From Mycobacterium rhizamassiliense (GTDB taxonomy: Bacteria; Actinomycetota; Actinomycetes; Mycobacteriales; Mycobacteriaceae), in assembly GCF_900157375.1 (NCBI RefSeq), contig NZ_LT721901.1:5475685-5539684 (forward strand): a stretch of 64,000 bases of DNA, in the 5' to 3' direction. The notes below the pieces were generated by a model. That model was not told the origin of the DNA. It saw only the letters and a program-made list of their open reading frames with translations, and made no database searches. Positions 7,833 through 17,528 of this stretch are shown here, piece after piece. The translations under genes and the position numbers were made by a program. Within the stretch, counting starts at the first letter, position 1, and each line of letters opens with the position of its first letter.

Positions 7833-8651
7833 TACGGAGCCAGTCAGCCCGGATACCGCCGATACGTCGCCCTGGGCGACAGCCAGACCGAGGGCCTATG
7901 GGACGGCGACGAGACCACCGGTCTCCTCGGGTTCGCCGACCGCCTCGCCGTGCTGCTCGATTCGCTGCATCCCGGATTGCAATACGCCAACCTCGCGGTC
8001 CGGGGCAAGCTGCTGGGCGACGTGCTCAGAGAGCAGATCCCCGAGGCGCTCGCGATGGAGCCGGATCTGATCACGGTGTGCGCCGGGATGAACGACGTCA
8101 TCCAGCCCGGGCGAAACTTCGGCCGCGCCCTGGCCGAGCTCGATTTCCTCTATGCGACGCTCGCCGATACGGGCGCGACGGTGGTGACGACGACCTTTCC
8201 GAACGTCGCACAATTCCTGCCCTTGGGCTGGATCGTGTCCAAGCGGCTGGCCCGCATCAACATCGCGATCCGCGCGGCCGCCGCGCGCTATGGCTTTCCG
8301 CTCGTCGACCTGTACAACGCGGCGTCGATGCGCGACTGGGACACGTGGAGCTACGACCGCGTTCATGCGTCACCCAAGGGACACATCTTGTTCGCCGCCG
8401 CGGCCGCCGAAGCCCTGAATCTGCCTGACAGCAACCATGATTGGGCCCAGCCGCATCCCGATCCCACGCAGTTGTCGATGACGGCGGGCGCCTACGGAAA
8501 GCTGCGCTGGACGCAGGACAACTTCTTCCCGTGGGTGTGGCGGCGGATGCGCGGCATGTCGTCGGCCGACGGCCGGTACGCCAAGCGCCCGCAGTTGGAA
8601 CCCGTCTGCGCGCGAACCGACGACGTTGTGGCGCGGGGCGCGCAGCCGTGA
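7830..8651 (+). CDS. SGNH/GDSL-type esterase
   Basis: About 273 residues with the four SGNH blocks. Block I is YVALGDSQTEG (nucleophile Ser). Block II Gly lies in NLAVRGKLLGDVL. Block III is CAGMNDVIQPG (Asn). Block V is DRVHASPKGH (Asp and His). It therefore hydrolyses an ester or acetyl group. No clear signal peptide is seen from GTG 7830; an in-frame ATG at 7788 would add 14 residues. The C-terminal 60 residues (FFPWVWRRMRGMSSADG onward) are aromatic and basic. DedA follows 15 bases downstream, so the two may be cotranscribed. Confidence 0.85.
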   Translation: MYGASQPGYRRYVALGDSQTEGLWDGDETTGLLGFADRLAVLLDSLHPGLQYANLAVRGKLLGDVLREQIPEALAMEPDLITVCAGMNDVIQPGRNFGRALAELDFLYATLADTGATVVTTTFPNVAQFLPLGWIVSKRLARINIAIRAAAARYGFPLVDLYNAASMRDWDTWSYDRVHASPKGHILFAAAAAEALNLPDSNHDWAQPHPDPTQLSMTAGAYGKLRWTQDNFFPWVWRRMRGMSSADGRYAKRPQLEPVCARTDDVVARGAQP

Positions 8652-8666
8652 GGCATTCTTAACCCC

Positions 8667-9332
8667 ATGAATGTGCAGGCTTTGCTGCAGTCGATCCCGC
8701 CACTCGCGGTCTACCTTGTGGTCGGCGGTGTGATCGGCGTCGAAAGCCTGGGCGTTCCGTTGCCCGGGGAGATCATGTTAGTCAGCGCGGCGCTGATGTC
8801 CTCCCACCACGAGCTGGCCGTCAACCCCGTGGGCGTCGGCGTCGCCGCCATCATCGGCGCGGTGGTCGGCGATTCGATCGGTTACTCCATCGGGCGCCGT
8901 TTCGGCCTGCCGCTCTTCGACAAGCTGGGCCAGAAATTTCCGAAGCACTTCGGTCCGGGACACGTGATGCTCGCCGAAAAGTTGTTCAACCGCTGGGGAA
9001 TTCGGGCCGTGTTCTTCGGCCGCTTCATCGCGCTGCTGCGGATCTTCGCCGGCCCGCTGGCCGGCGCGCTGAAGATGCATTACCGACGGTTCCTGGCCGC
9101 CAATGTCTCGGGCGCCATCTGCTGGGCGGGCGGCACCACCGCGCTGATCTATTACGCGGGGATGGCCGCCGAACGCTGGCTGCAGGACTTCAGCTGGATT
9201 GCGCTCGTCATCGCGGTGATAGTCGGTGGCATCGCCACATTCGTGCTGCGCGAACGCACCTCGCGCGCGATCGCCGAACTCGAAGCCGAGCATGCCCGCA
9301 AAACCGGGGACGCCGCGGCCGACGCCGTGTGA
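8667..9332 (+). CDS. DedA family membrane protein
   Basis: A 221-residue integral membrane protein of the DedA/SNARE-associated family (Rv2637-like). Landmarks are ESLGVPLPGEIML, a conserved acidic/Gly region GDSIGYSIGRRFG, and FFGRFIALLRIFAGPLAG, which carries the conserved arginines. DedA proteins support membrane homeostasis, proton-motive force and lipid flipping. A polar tail of about 25 residues follows the last membrane helix. It sits beside a STAS protein as in M. tuberculosis (Rv2637-Rv2638), but here a TetR gene lies between them on the opposite strand. Confidence 0.9.
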   Translation: MNVQALLQSIPPLAVYLVVGGVIGVESLGVPLPGEIMLVSAALMSSHHELAVNPVGVGVAAIIGAVVGDSIGYSIGRRFGLPLFDKLGQKFPKHFGPGHVMLAEKLFNRWGIRAVFFGRFIALLRIFAGPLAGALKMHYRRFLAANVSGAICWAGGTTALIYYAGMAAERWLQDFSWIALVIAVIVGGIATFVLRERTSRAIAELEAEHARKTGDAAADAV

Positions 9333-9338
9333 CGCGGC

Positions 9339-9959
9339 CTAGCTGACGGCCTCACCCGAGTCGGCCAGCGTCTCGGGCCGATGCTCCTCGATGAGACCGA
9401 GGGCCATCTTCTTGGCGCGCAGCGCGGAATCGAGGTCCCCCACCGCCGCCAGGACGATGGCGCCCTTCATCAGGATGTGCCAGGACGAGGCGAAGTCCTC
9501 GACGTCGGTCAGCCCCGCGGCGAGGGCCCGGGTGCGCACAATGTCGCGGACGTGGCCGATGTGCGTGACGCAGGCCTGCCCGGCCGGATGGTCGGCGCCC
9601 AACTCGAGCAGGACGTTGATGAACGAGCAGCCCTCGTACCCGTCGCGGAGCTGAAACCAGTCGTGCAGCACGTCGAAGATCGCCAGCAGGCGCTCCTCGG
9701 GTGTATCGCCCCGCTGTTCGGACTGCGCCTCGATCAAGCCGTGGGTCCACAGCTCTTCGCGCCGCTCGAGAACGGCCAGTACGAGGTCGTTCTTCGTTGC
9801 GAAATGGCGGTACAGCGTGGCCTTGGCGACCCCGGCGCGCAAGATCACCTCGTCGGTGCCGACGGCGCGTATCCCACGCCTGCTGAACAGCTCATATGCG
9901 GCATTCAAGATGCGTTCGCGCGCAGCAGGTACCGGCTGTGCGACATCCGAAGTTGTCAT
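9339..9959 (-). CDS. TetR/AcrR family regulator
   Basis: A 206-residue repressor with N-terminal HTH ARERILNAAYELFSRRGIRA and VAKATLYRHFATKNDLV. The C-terminal part (FDVLHDWFQLRDGYEGCSFINV) matches the TetR subgroup with a Gly-Cys-x-Phe effector segment. It diverges from the STAS gene, and a perfect AGACAG/CTGTCT inverted repeat lies 34 bases upstream. It converges on dedA with a 6-base gap. The regulated genes are unknown; the STAS gene and its own promoter are the first candidates. Confidence 0.9.
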   Translation of the reverse strand: MTTSDVAQPVPAARERILNAAYELFSRRGIRAVGTDEVILRAGVAKATLYRHFATKNDLVLAVLERREELWTHGLIEAQSEQRGDTPEERLLAIFDVLHDWFQLRDGYEGCSFINVLLELGADHPAGQACVTHIGHVRDIVRTRALAAGLTDVEDFASSWHILMKGAIVLAAVGDLDSALRAKKMALGLIEEHRPETLADSGEAVS

Positions 9960-9993
9960 AGCAAGACTTACCGTACTCTTAGGCGGCCTATGT

Positions 9994-10011
9994 AGACAGA
10001 CCGCCCTGTCT
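9994..10011. promoter_or_regulatory. Perfect inverted repeat, probable TetR operator
   Basis: AGACAG (9994-9999), six bases, CTGTCT (10006-10011). It lies in the divergent region between the TetR start (9959, minus) and the STAS gene (10114, plus), where an autoregulatory TetR operator is expected. Confidence 0.6.
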
Positions 10012-10113
10012 CGTTATACAAATGAGATTCGCACTTTGCGAATTGTCTGTCTTCAGCACACAGGACGGGCCAGTGATCGCGGTGTCCCAAGACGCCGGAT
10101 TAGGAGTCCACTC

Positions 10114-10545
10114 ATGAGCCTGGTAGCTGAACCCACCCCCTACATGCATAGCCCGCCCCTGATGCTGAGCACGCGACTGCTCTACGAACTCGGCGACCCG
10201 AACAGCACGCTGCGGGCCACCACCGACCGCCGCGACGGTGCCGTGGTCATCAGCGCCGGCGGCGAGATCGACGCCTGCAACGAGCGCACCTGGCGCAACC
10301 TGGTCGCCGAGGCGGCCGGCATCGCATCCGCCCCCGGGCCGCTGGTGGTCGACGTGACCGGTATCGACTTCATGGCCTGCTGCGCGTTTTCCGTGTTGGC
10401 CGACGAGGCGCGACGGTGTCGCGACCGCGGCGTCGAGGTGCGCCTGGTCACCTACCAGCCGATCGTGACCCGAATCGTCGACGCCTGCGGGCTCGGTCGG
10501 GTGCTGCCCATCTATCCCACCGTGGACTCCGCGCTCGCGCGCTAG
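10114..10545 (+). CDS. STAS-domain anti-sigma-factor antagonist-like protein
   Basis: A 143-residue protein with a STAS fold (VVISAGGEIDACNERTW, LVVDVTGIDFMACCAFSVL, DRGVEVRLVTYQPIVTRI). It resembles Rv2638, which also lies near dedA. In SpoIIAA-type antagonists the serine phosphorylated by the anti-sigma kinase lies in a D-S-S-G-like segment; here that segment reads MACCAF, with two cysteines and no serine. Redox control, as reported for RsfA, is therefore more plausible than phosphorylation; this is inference. The start is set by TAGGAG at 10101-10106, 7 bases before ATG. Confidence 0.8.
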   Translation: MSLVAEPTPYMHSPPLMLSTRLLYELGDPNSTLRATTDRRDGAVVISAGGEIDACNERTWRNLVAEAAGIASAPGPLVVDVTGIDFMACCAFSVLADEARRCRDRGVEVRLVTYQPIVTRIVDACGLGRVLPIYPTVDSALAR

Positions 10546-10551
10546 GCGTCC

Positions 10552-11169
10552 TCAGAAGCGTTGGGCCAGAGTCGTTTTCCCTGGACCGCTCAATTGACTG
10601 AGCGCATCGGGGCGTGCGGCCATCACCATCAGCAACGCCTCGGCGGGGCCGGTTACCTCCGTGCCCTGCCCGTGGGTCCACTCCAGATCAGTCGCGATCA
10701 GCCGCACGCCGCGGGTGCGCCGGGCGCCCCGCACCGCGGGCACGGTCAGCGCGTAGTCCAGCACGGCCCGCAGCCGCTGCGGCGGGATGGCTCGCGGGAT
10801 GCCCAGCGGCCGCCGGATGTCCTGCTGGTGGATCATGCCGTCCACTAAGGCGATCATGCCGCCGAAGCCGGCGGTCAGGCCACGCGGCGGGATGCAGGCC
10901 CGCATCAGCTCGGTCAGTTGACCGGGCGTTCGGCCGGCGTACTCCGTGACGCCAATCTCGTTGGCACGACTAGGCATAAAGCCGGCCCGCGCCATCCGTC
11001 GCGCCACCGCCCACGGTGTGAGCTCGTCGTAGCTGACCACGTGGGCAGCGACGTCGCGCACCCGCCAACGCTCGCAGAGGCTGGCCTGTTCCCACTGTCC
11101 CGGTGCTAGCTGGCTGAGCAGATCGGCGAAGTCTTGACGCTCTTCACACGCCATCTCCATCGTGGTCAC
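10552..11169 (-). CDS. Mycothiol-dependent maleylpyruvate isomerase family protein
   Basis: A 205-residue product of the DinB/MDMPI fold: LSQLAPGQWEQASLCERWRVRDVAAHVVSYDEL in the N-terminal helical bundle, with metal-binding His expected in VRDVAAHV and VDGMIHQQD. Such enzymes use mycothiol as a cofactor in isomerase or transferase reactions. The substrate is not inferable. GTG at 11169 is supported by GGGGAGG six bases upstream. It converges on the STAS gene with a 6-base gap. Confidence 0.7.
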   Translation of the reverse strand: MTTMEMACEERQDFADLLSQLAPGQWEQASLCERWRVRDVAAHVVSYDELTPWAVARRMARAGFMPSRANEIGVTEYAGRTPGQLTELMRACIPPRGLTAGFGGMIALVDGMIHQQDIRRPLGIPRAIPPQRLRAVLDYALTVPAVRGARRTRGVRLIATDLEWTHGQGTEVTGPAEALLMVMAARPDALSQLSGPGKTTLAQRF

Positions 11170-11298
11170 CGCAGCCCTCCCCTGGGATTTGCCGTGTACG
11201 CCCATCCATTCGACTCCAATTGCCTCGGCGACACCAGCACTGGACGGCGAAGTGCGTCCAAGGCGACGAGTGTGTATCGGCGGCGTTGAGTGTGCACC

Positions 11299-11344
11299 CA
11301 GGGCGACGACACGCCGAGAAACCCCGCCGTCAGCGCACGCTCAA
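11299..11344 (-). repeat. 46-bp dispersed intergenic repeat, copy 1
   Basis: Read on the minus strand from 11344 to 11299, this matches 55045-55090 on plus at about 43 of 46 positions. Shared core blocks are GTGCGCTG, CGGCGGGGTTT and TCGGCGTGTCGTCGCCCTG. The flanks GTTGAGTGTGC (11285-11295) and GCACGCTCAAC (11335-11345) form imperfect terminal inverted repeats. It lies between the maleylpyruvate isomerase-like gene and the TauE/SafE gene and is not coding. Confidence 0.75.
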
Positions 11345-11366
11345 CGCCAGGAACGCACGCCCGGCG

Positions 11367-12152
11367 TCACACCGACAGCAGCCGATAGAGCCCGATCAGG
11401 CCGACGACGACGATCGCGTAGCGCAAGACGTTCGGCGACAGCGCGCGACCGTATCGCGCCCCGACCCATCCCCCGATCAGCGAGCTCACCGCGATGATCC
11501 CCGCGACCGACCAGCTGATCCGATCGAAGGCGACCAACGTATAGCCCAGCGCCGCAACCATATTCACCACCAACGCCAGCAGATTCTTGGCGGCGTTCAT
11601 GCGCTGCAGCGACTCGGGCAGCAGGGCGCCCATCACCCCGACCAGCAAGATGCCCTGCGCCGCGGTGAAGTAGCCGCCGTAGACGCCGACGGCGAAGGTG
11701 CCGACGACCAGCAACACCTTGCGCCCCGGCGTCACGTGTTCGGGGTGACGGCCGGCCTCCTCGGCTTTCCGGCGCGCCCACGACTGAATCCGCGGCCCGA
11801 TCACCACCAGCACCAGGGCCAGCACCAGCAGCGCCGGCACGACGTCGGCGAACACCTTCTCCGGCAGATGCAGCAGCAGATACGCCCCCAGCACGGCGCC
11901 CAGCAGAGAGGCCGGAATCTGCCAGCGCAACCGATCCCACTGGCCGTGCAGCTCGGCGCGGTAACCCCAGGTGGCCGTCACACCGCCGGCCACCAGACCG
12001 ACCGCGTTCGACATCGTCGCGGTCACCGGCGGATAGCCGAGGGCAACCAGGGTCGGAAATGTGATCAGAGTGCCGGATCCGACGAGCGCGTTGATCGCAC
12101 CGGCAACCAACCCGGCCAGGCCGATCAGGAAAATATGGGAAGGCGACACCAC
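11367..12152 (-). CDS. TauE/SafE family sulfite or organosulfonate exporter
   Basis: A 261-residue integral membrane protein with about eight hydrophobic segments in two similar halves. The first half starts IFLIGLAGLVAGAINALVGSG and has the Gly-rich TauE/SafE signature; the second includes VLLVVGTFAVGVYGGYFTAAQG and NAAKNLLALVVNMVAALGY. The family moves sulfur-containing anions or other small organic acids across the membrane. Gene context does not specify the substrate. It is transcribed toward the 46-bp repeat and lies 59 bases downstream of an SDR gene on the same strand. Confidence 0.85.
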   Translation of the reverse strand: MVSPSHIFLIGLAGLVAGAINALVGSGTLITFPTLVALGYPPVTATMSNAVGLVAGGVTATWGYRAELHGQWDRLRWQIPASLLGAVLGAYLLLHLPEKVFADVVPALLVLALVLVVIGPRIQSWARRKAEEAGRHPEHVTPGRKVLLVVGTFAVGVYGGYFTAAQGILLVGVMGALLPESLQRMNAAKNLLALVVNMVAALGYTLVAFDRISWSVAGIIAVSSLIGGWVGARYGRALSPNVLRYAIVVVGLIGLYRLLSV

Positions 12153-12211
12153 CCGACACTAGTCCGCCGGATCCCAAGCACGCCGGGTGATTTCGGCCAC
12201 GGCGCGGGGTG

Positions 12212-13000
12212 TTACTCGGGGAATCCGAACAGCGCGACCACGCCGTGATCGCGGCCGGCAGTGTAGCCGCCGTCGACGGCGATGGCCTGGCCGCTGACGA
12301 ACGACGCGTCGAGCGACAACAGAAACGCCGCCATGGCACCGACTTCCTCGGGCCGGCCGAGCCGTTGCAGGGCGTGCTCCTTGGTGATGGAGGCCAGCGG
12401 CCCCTCCATCCCGGGCAGGCCGAAGACGTTTTGGGCCATCGGGGTGTCGATGAAGCCGGGACAGATGACGTTCGCGCGGATGCCGCTCGGTCCGTAGTCG
12501 AGCGCAATGTTCTTGGTGAGCAGGACCACCCCGCCCTTGGCGGCGTTGTAGGAGCTGCCGCCCGCGGTGCCTTCCAGGCCCTCGATGCTGGCGACGGTCA
12601 CGATCGAGCCCCGCTCGCCGTCGACGCGGTCCTGCTCGATCATCTTGGCCAGCGCCGCCTTGGCCACCAGGAACGTGCCGGTGAGGTTGGTCCCGATCAC
12701 GCGCTCCCATTCGGCGCGATCGAGCAGGTGGACCGGCCCGCCGCCGGCGACACCGGCCGCGTGGAAGACGCCGTCGAGGCGGCCGGGCACCGCGGCCATG
12801 ACGGCGGCGATGGCGTCCTCGTCGGTGACATCGGCGGTGACGAAGTGGAAGTCGGGGCCCAGGTCGGGCGGGGATGCCAGGTCGGCGCCGATGACGGTGC
12901 CGCCTTCGGCCAGCAGGCGCTGCGCGGCGGCCAGGCCAATGCCCGATGCCGCGCCCGTCACGACGAAGGTGCGGGAACGAGCGCGATCGGCATCCACCAT
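12212..13000 (-). CDS. Short-chain dehydrogenase/reductase
   Basis: A 262-residue classical SDR. The cofactor motif is VVTGAASGIGLAAAQRL, the Asp after beta-2 is in VIGADLA, and the catalytic Ser and Tyr-x-x-x-Lys are in GGSSYNAAKGGV. The ending SGQAIAVDGGYTAG is typical. It uses NAD(P) to oxidise or reduce a hydroxyl/keto pair on an unknown substrate. ATG at 13000 follows AAGGAG with good spacing. It diverges from an exported-protein gene and may share an operon with the TauE/SafE gene. Confidence 0.85.
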   Translation of the reverse strand: MVDADRARSRTFVVTGAASGIGLAAAQRLLAEGGTVIGADLASPPDLGPDFHFVTADVTDEDAIAAVMAAVPGRLDGVFHAAGVAGGGPVHLLDRAEWERVIGTNLTGTFLVAKAALAKMIEQDRVDGERGSIVTVASIEGLEGTAGGSSYNAAKGGVVLLTKNIALDYGPSGIRANVICPGFIDTPMAQNVFGLPGMEGPLASITKEHALQRLGRPEEVGAMAAFLLSLDASFVSGQAIAVDGGYTAGRDHGVVALFGFPE

Positions 13001-13094
13001 GTCTGACTCCTTTGTCGGTTTGCCGCAGCCATGTTGACACACGGCATGGTCACGGGTCATGGACAGCGTGGCCGCGGACCAGTGAAATGGATGG

Positions 13095-13673
13095 ATGACG
13101 AACCCGCCCGAAAACACCAGCACGCCCCGCCGCTGGCGGCCGGTCGCCGTCGCGGCGGCGATCGCCCTCACCGGCGCCGCTCTGAGCCAACCAGCGGCGA
13201 TGGCATTCCCGCTGAAGGATTCCATCGGCATCGCGCAGGGCGTCTCGATCACGCCCGCGCCCGGCTGGACGCTCGGAAACCGGGGCGGCGACTGGGTGGC
13301 CCTCAACAACGCCGACACCAGCGCGCAGATGCGAGTGACCGTCAAACCAGCGGGCGGGACCGACCCGGTCGCCGTCCTGCAGGCCGACATAAACCAGTAC
13401 ACCAACGGCGCGTCGGCCATCTTGGGCAACGTGCGCAACCTCACCGGACCCGACGCACATCCGGTGCAGGGCAACAATTTTCAGCAGCAGGCGTCCATCG
13501 ACTACACGGCCGACGTGGTAACCCCGCAGGGCACCATCCCGGTGATCGGCACCTTCACTGAGCTGCTGAACACCTCGAACGGCCGGTCGGCGTTCGTCGA
13601 CTTCAGGCAGGACGGCAACGCGACCACCCGCGCCGACAACGAGGGCGGAATGATGGTCACTTCCATGCTCTGA
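13095..13673 (+). CDS. Exported protein, mycobacterial family of unknown function
   Basis: A 192-residue product with basic N-terminus, hydrophobic signal core (VAVAAAIALTGAALSQPAAM) and likely cleavage after AMA near residue 37. The mature part is a beta-rich domain (ITPAPGWTLGNRGGDWVALNN, MRVTVKPAGG, FQQQASIDYTADV). It resembles secreted mycobacterial proteins without assigned function. No Shine-Dalgarno precedes ATG 13095, and an overlapping ATG at 13091 is out of frame. It ends 93 bases before an acyl-CoA ligase gene in the same direction. Confidence 0.7.
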   Translation: MTNPPENTSTPRRWRPVAVAAAIALTGAALSQPAAMAFPLKDSIGIAQGVSITPAPGWTLGNRGGDWVALNNADTSAQMRVTVKPAGGTDPVAVLQADINQYTNGASAILGNVRNLTGPDAHPVQGNNFQQQASIDYTADVVTPQGTIPVIGTFTELLNTSNGRSAFVDFRQDGNATTRADNEGGMMVTSML

Positions 13674-13766
13674 CCCTCCCCGGACTAAACCGCGGGCCGC
13701 CGTCGCCCGACCAAACCCGACCGCGTATCAACGACAGGGGAACCGTCACCAACCAGCGGAGGGGCA

Positions 13767-15335
<1,569 letters not shown>

Positions 15336-15470
15336 GGCCTGCCAACCATCGGGAAGCGCGACGGCACCTGAGGTGAGGGCAAACTCAGCGCGCCGACGGG
15401 CCGCCGGTGTTGTAGCCTGCGCGTGCGCTGTATCCATTTCCTGCCGGGACAGTCAGGGGCAAACGAGGAC

Positions 15471-16286
15471 ATGAGTGAGCTAATAGACGCGCAGCGGCAA
15501 AAATGCGCGATCAGTGTGCTCGGCGGCCCGACGACCGTCATCGACATCGCGGGCCGCCGGATCGTGATGGATCCGACGTTCGACCCGCCCGGCCCGCACG
15601 ACTACCTGGAGAAGCTGACCGTTCCCGCGGTGGGCCCCGAAGCCCTCGGGCCGATCGATGCGGTACTGATCAGTCACGACCAGCATCCCGACAACCTGGA
15701 CAACGCCGGCCGCCGGCTGGCCGAGGGCGCGCCGCTGATCGTCACCAACCCCGGCGCCGCGCGGCGCTTCGGGCCTCCTGCGGTGGGGCTGCAGCCGTGG
15801 CAGTCGTATTACCTGCCGGGTGGCCCGGGACGCGTTGCGGCACAAGCTGTTCCGGCGGTGCACGGTCCGGCCGACGGGATGCGCGACATCGATGGCCACG
15901 TCAACTGCGAGGTCACCGGGTTCGTGTTGTACGGGCCCGGCCTGCCCACCATCTACCTCAGCGGTGACAACGCCTCGATGAGTGCAGTCGGCGAGATCGC
16001 GGACCGCGTCGGCGAGATCGACATCGCGGTGCTCTTCGCGGGGGCGGCCAGCGTGCCGACCAAAGAGCGCGGGCGCCCGCTGACGCTGACCTCGGCCCGC
16101 GCGGCCGCCGCCGCCGAGGTGCTCGGCGCCAAGGTCGTGATACCGGCCCACGTCGAGGGCTGGGCCCACTTCACCGAGGGCCCCGCCGAATTCGCCGCGG
16201 CGTTCGACCAGGCGGGCATCAAACGGGTGCTGCGCACGGCCGCACGCGGCGAGTGGATCGACCTGACCTCGCTCGACCAGGAGTAG
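15471..16286 (+). CDS. MBL-fold hydrolase with altered metal motif
   Basis: A 271-residue metallo-beta-lactamase-fold protein. The usual HxHxDH motif appears as SHDQHPDNLDN, so the last His is Asn. Other metal-ligand regions are HGPADGMRD and YLSGDNASM, with a late His in IPAHVEGWAHF. It resembles UlaG-like hydrolases. The substrate is unknown, and the substitution could change metal content. ATG 15471 has CGAGGAC immediately upstream. It converges with the enoyl-CoA hydratase gene at a 5-base gap. Confidence 0.75.
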   Translation: MSELIDAQRQKCAISVLGGPTTVIDIAGRRIVMDPTFDPPGPHDYLEKLTVPAVGPEALGPIDAVLISHDQHPDNLDNAGRRLAEGAPLIVTNPGAARRFGPPAVGLQPWQSYYLPGGPGRVAAQAVPAVHGPADGMRDIDGHVNCEVTGFVLYGPGLPTIYLSGDNASMSAVGEIADRVGEIDIAVLFAGAASVPTKERGRPLTLTSARAAAAAEVLGAKVVIPAHVEGWAHFTEGPAEFAAAFDQAGIKRVLRTAARGEWIDLTSLDQE

Positions 16287-16291
16287 GCGAC

Positions 16292-17128
16292 TTAGAGGCG
16301 GCCTTCGGTCCGCAGCTCCGGGTGCACCCAGTCGGGTGAGCGCCGCTCCTTGAACGCCCGGACACCCTCGCGGGCTTCGGCGTCCATCAGGCTGCTGGTC
16401 ATCCCGATGCGGTCGTACAGGCCGAGGTAGTTGTCGATGCTGGACTTGATCACGTTGCGCGCGCGTGGGGCGGTCCGGCAGCTTTGCGCCAGCAGGTCGC
16501 ACGCCACCCCGAACAGGTCCTCGTGCGGCACGACGCGGGTCACCAGACCCCAGTGCAGCGCCTCCTGCGCCGACAGCACGCGGCCGGTGAACATCAGGTC
16601 GCGAGTGCGCACCGGGCCGATCAGCCGCACCAGCATCTGGCTGTAGTAGGTGTCGGCGTAGCCGCGGAACAGCTCCGGCACCCGGAACGTCGCCCGCTCG
16701 CTGACCACCGACAGGTCGCTGCACAGGGCGATCTGCATGCCGCCGCCCTGGCAGAGCCCGTTGACCGCGGAGACGATGGGCTTGGCCGAGGTCCGCACCG
16801 AGTCGAACGGCGTCACGTCCATGCCCAGCGCGGCGCCGAAGGTGATCCAATCGTCGACGCCTCCCCCGCCTGTCATGTCGCCGCCGGGCGCGAACACGTC
16901 GCCGACTCCGGTGATCAGCAGGCCGGCCAGCTCGGTGTCCTGGCTGACCCTGCCTACGGCATAACGGATTCCGAAGTACATCGCGGGCGTCAGGGCGTTG
17001 CGCGCTTCGGGTCGGTCGATCGTGCACACGGCGATCGGTCCCTGGCGTTCGAAGGTCAGATACGGCGTCCCCAGCCAGTCCCCCTCGGGCGGGCGCGGGC
17101 TATCCGGTGTCGACGGCGTCTGCGCCAC
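16292..17128 (-). CDS. Enoyl-CoA hydratase/isomerase family protein
   Basis: A 278-residue crotonase-fold protein. The oxyanion-hole regions are RPEARNALTPAMYFGIR with GVGDVFAPGGDM, and AKPIVSAVNGLCQGGGMQIALCSD. A Glu lies in FRVPELFRGYADTYY near the active site. A Gly-rich insert GGGGVDDWITFGAALG distinguishes it from standard EchA8-like hydratases. It probably hydrates, isomerises or hydrolyses an acyl-CoA. It is a single gene with a GGAACC-like weak ribosome site before ATG 17128. Confidence 0.82.
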   Translation of the reverse strand: MAQTPSTPDSPRPPEGDWLGTPYLTFERQGPIAVCTIDRPEARNALTPAMYFGIRYAVGRVSQDTELAGLLITGVGDVFAPGGDMTGGGGVDDWITFGAALGMDVTPFDSVRTSAKPIVSAVNGLCQGGGMQIALCSDLSVVSERATFRVPELFRGYADTYYSQMLVRLIGPVRTRDLMFTGRVLSAQEALHWGLVTRVVPHEDLFGVACDLLAQSCRTAPRARNVIKSSIDNYLGLYDRIGMTSSLMDAEAREGVRAFKERRSPDWVHPELRTEGRL

Positions 17129-17195
17129 GGGGTTCCTCTCGGTCGGCTACCGAAGCTCTTACAGTAGGCGACGCCCGTGCCCCGTTATCGCAGGC

Positions 17196-17486
17196 CTAGA
17201 CGAACGGCAGCGTGGCCGTTTCGATGGTCTCCGAGGCGTTGAGGATCAGGTTGCGATGCCTGTCCTGCAGCGCGGTCGTCGTTTCGGCGACCGGCCTGCC
17301 GCACTGGCTGCAGGTCGTCTTGAACTGCGGCTGGTCTTCTTCGTCGGGCCAGAACCGGCGCGGCCCGGCCTGGGCGCCCGGGTCATAGACGACCTGCTGG
17401 TGCGGGGCCTCTTTGAGGATCCTGCCCACCGGATGCATCTGCGGGCATTCGAGTTTCAGCGTGCCGATGCCTTCTTGGTTAGCCAT
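17196..17486 (-). CDS. Small zinc-ribbon-like protein
   Basis: A 96-residue protein with two metal-ligand clusters, LECPQMHPVGR (Cys and His) and TTCSQCGRPVAE (CxxC), consistent with one structural zinc. No named family is recognised. A Gly/Ala/Arg-rich middle (DPGAQAGPRRFWPDEED) separates the clusters. The start has GAGGAGGGTGG upstream. It lies 42 bases downstream of the UlaG-type hydrolase gene on the same strand, and the two are probably in one operon with the GNAT gene. Confidence 0.6.
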   Translation of the reverse strand: MANQEGIGTLKLECPQMHPVGRILKEAPHQQVVYDPGAQAGPRRFWPDEEDQPQFKTTCSQCGRPVAETTTALQDRHRNLILNASETIETATLPFV

Positions 17487-17528
17487 TGGTCGTCCACCCT
17501 CCTCGCCGTGGTCGTCTCATTGTTCCCC

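Noticed and set aside
11220..12248. 342-residue plus-strand frame across the repeat and the TauE/SafE gene.
   Set aside because: Gln/His/Arg-rich antisense translation of a membrane-protein gene.
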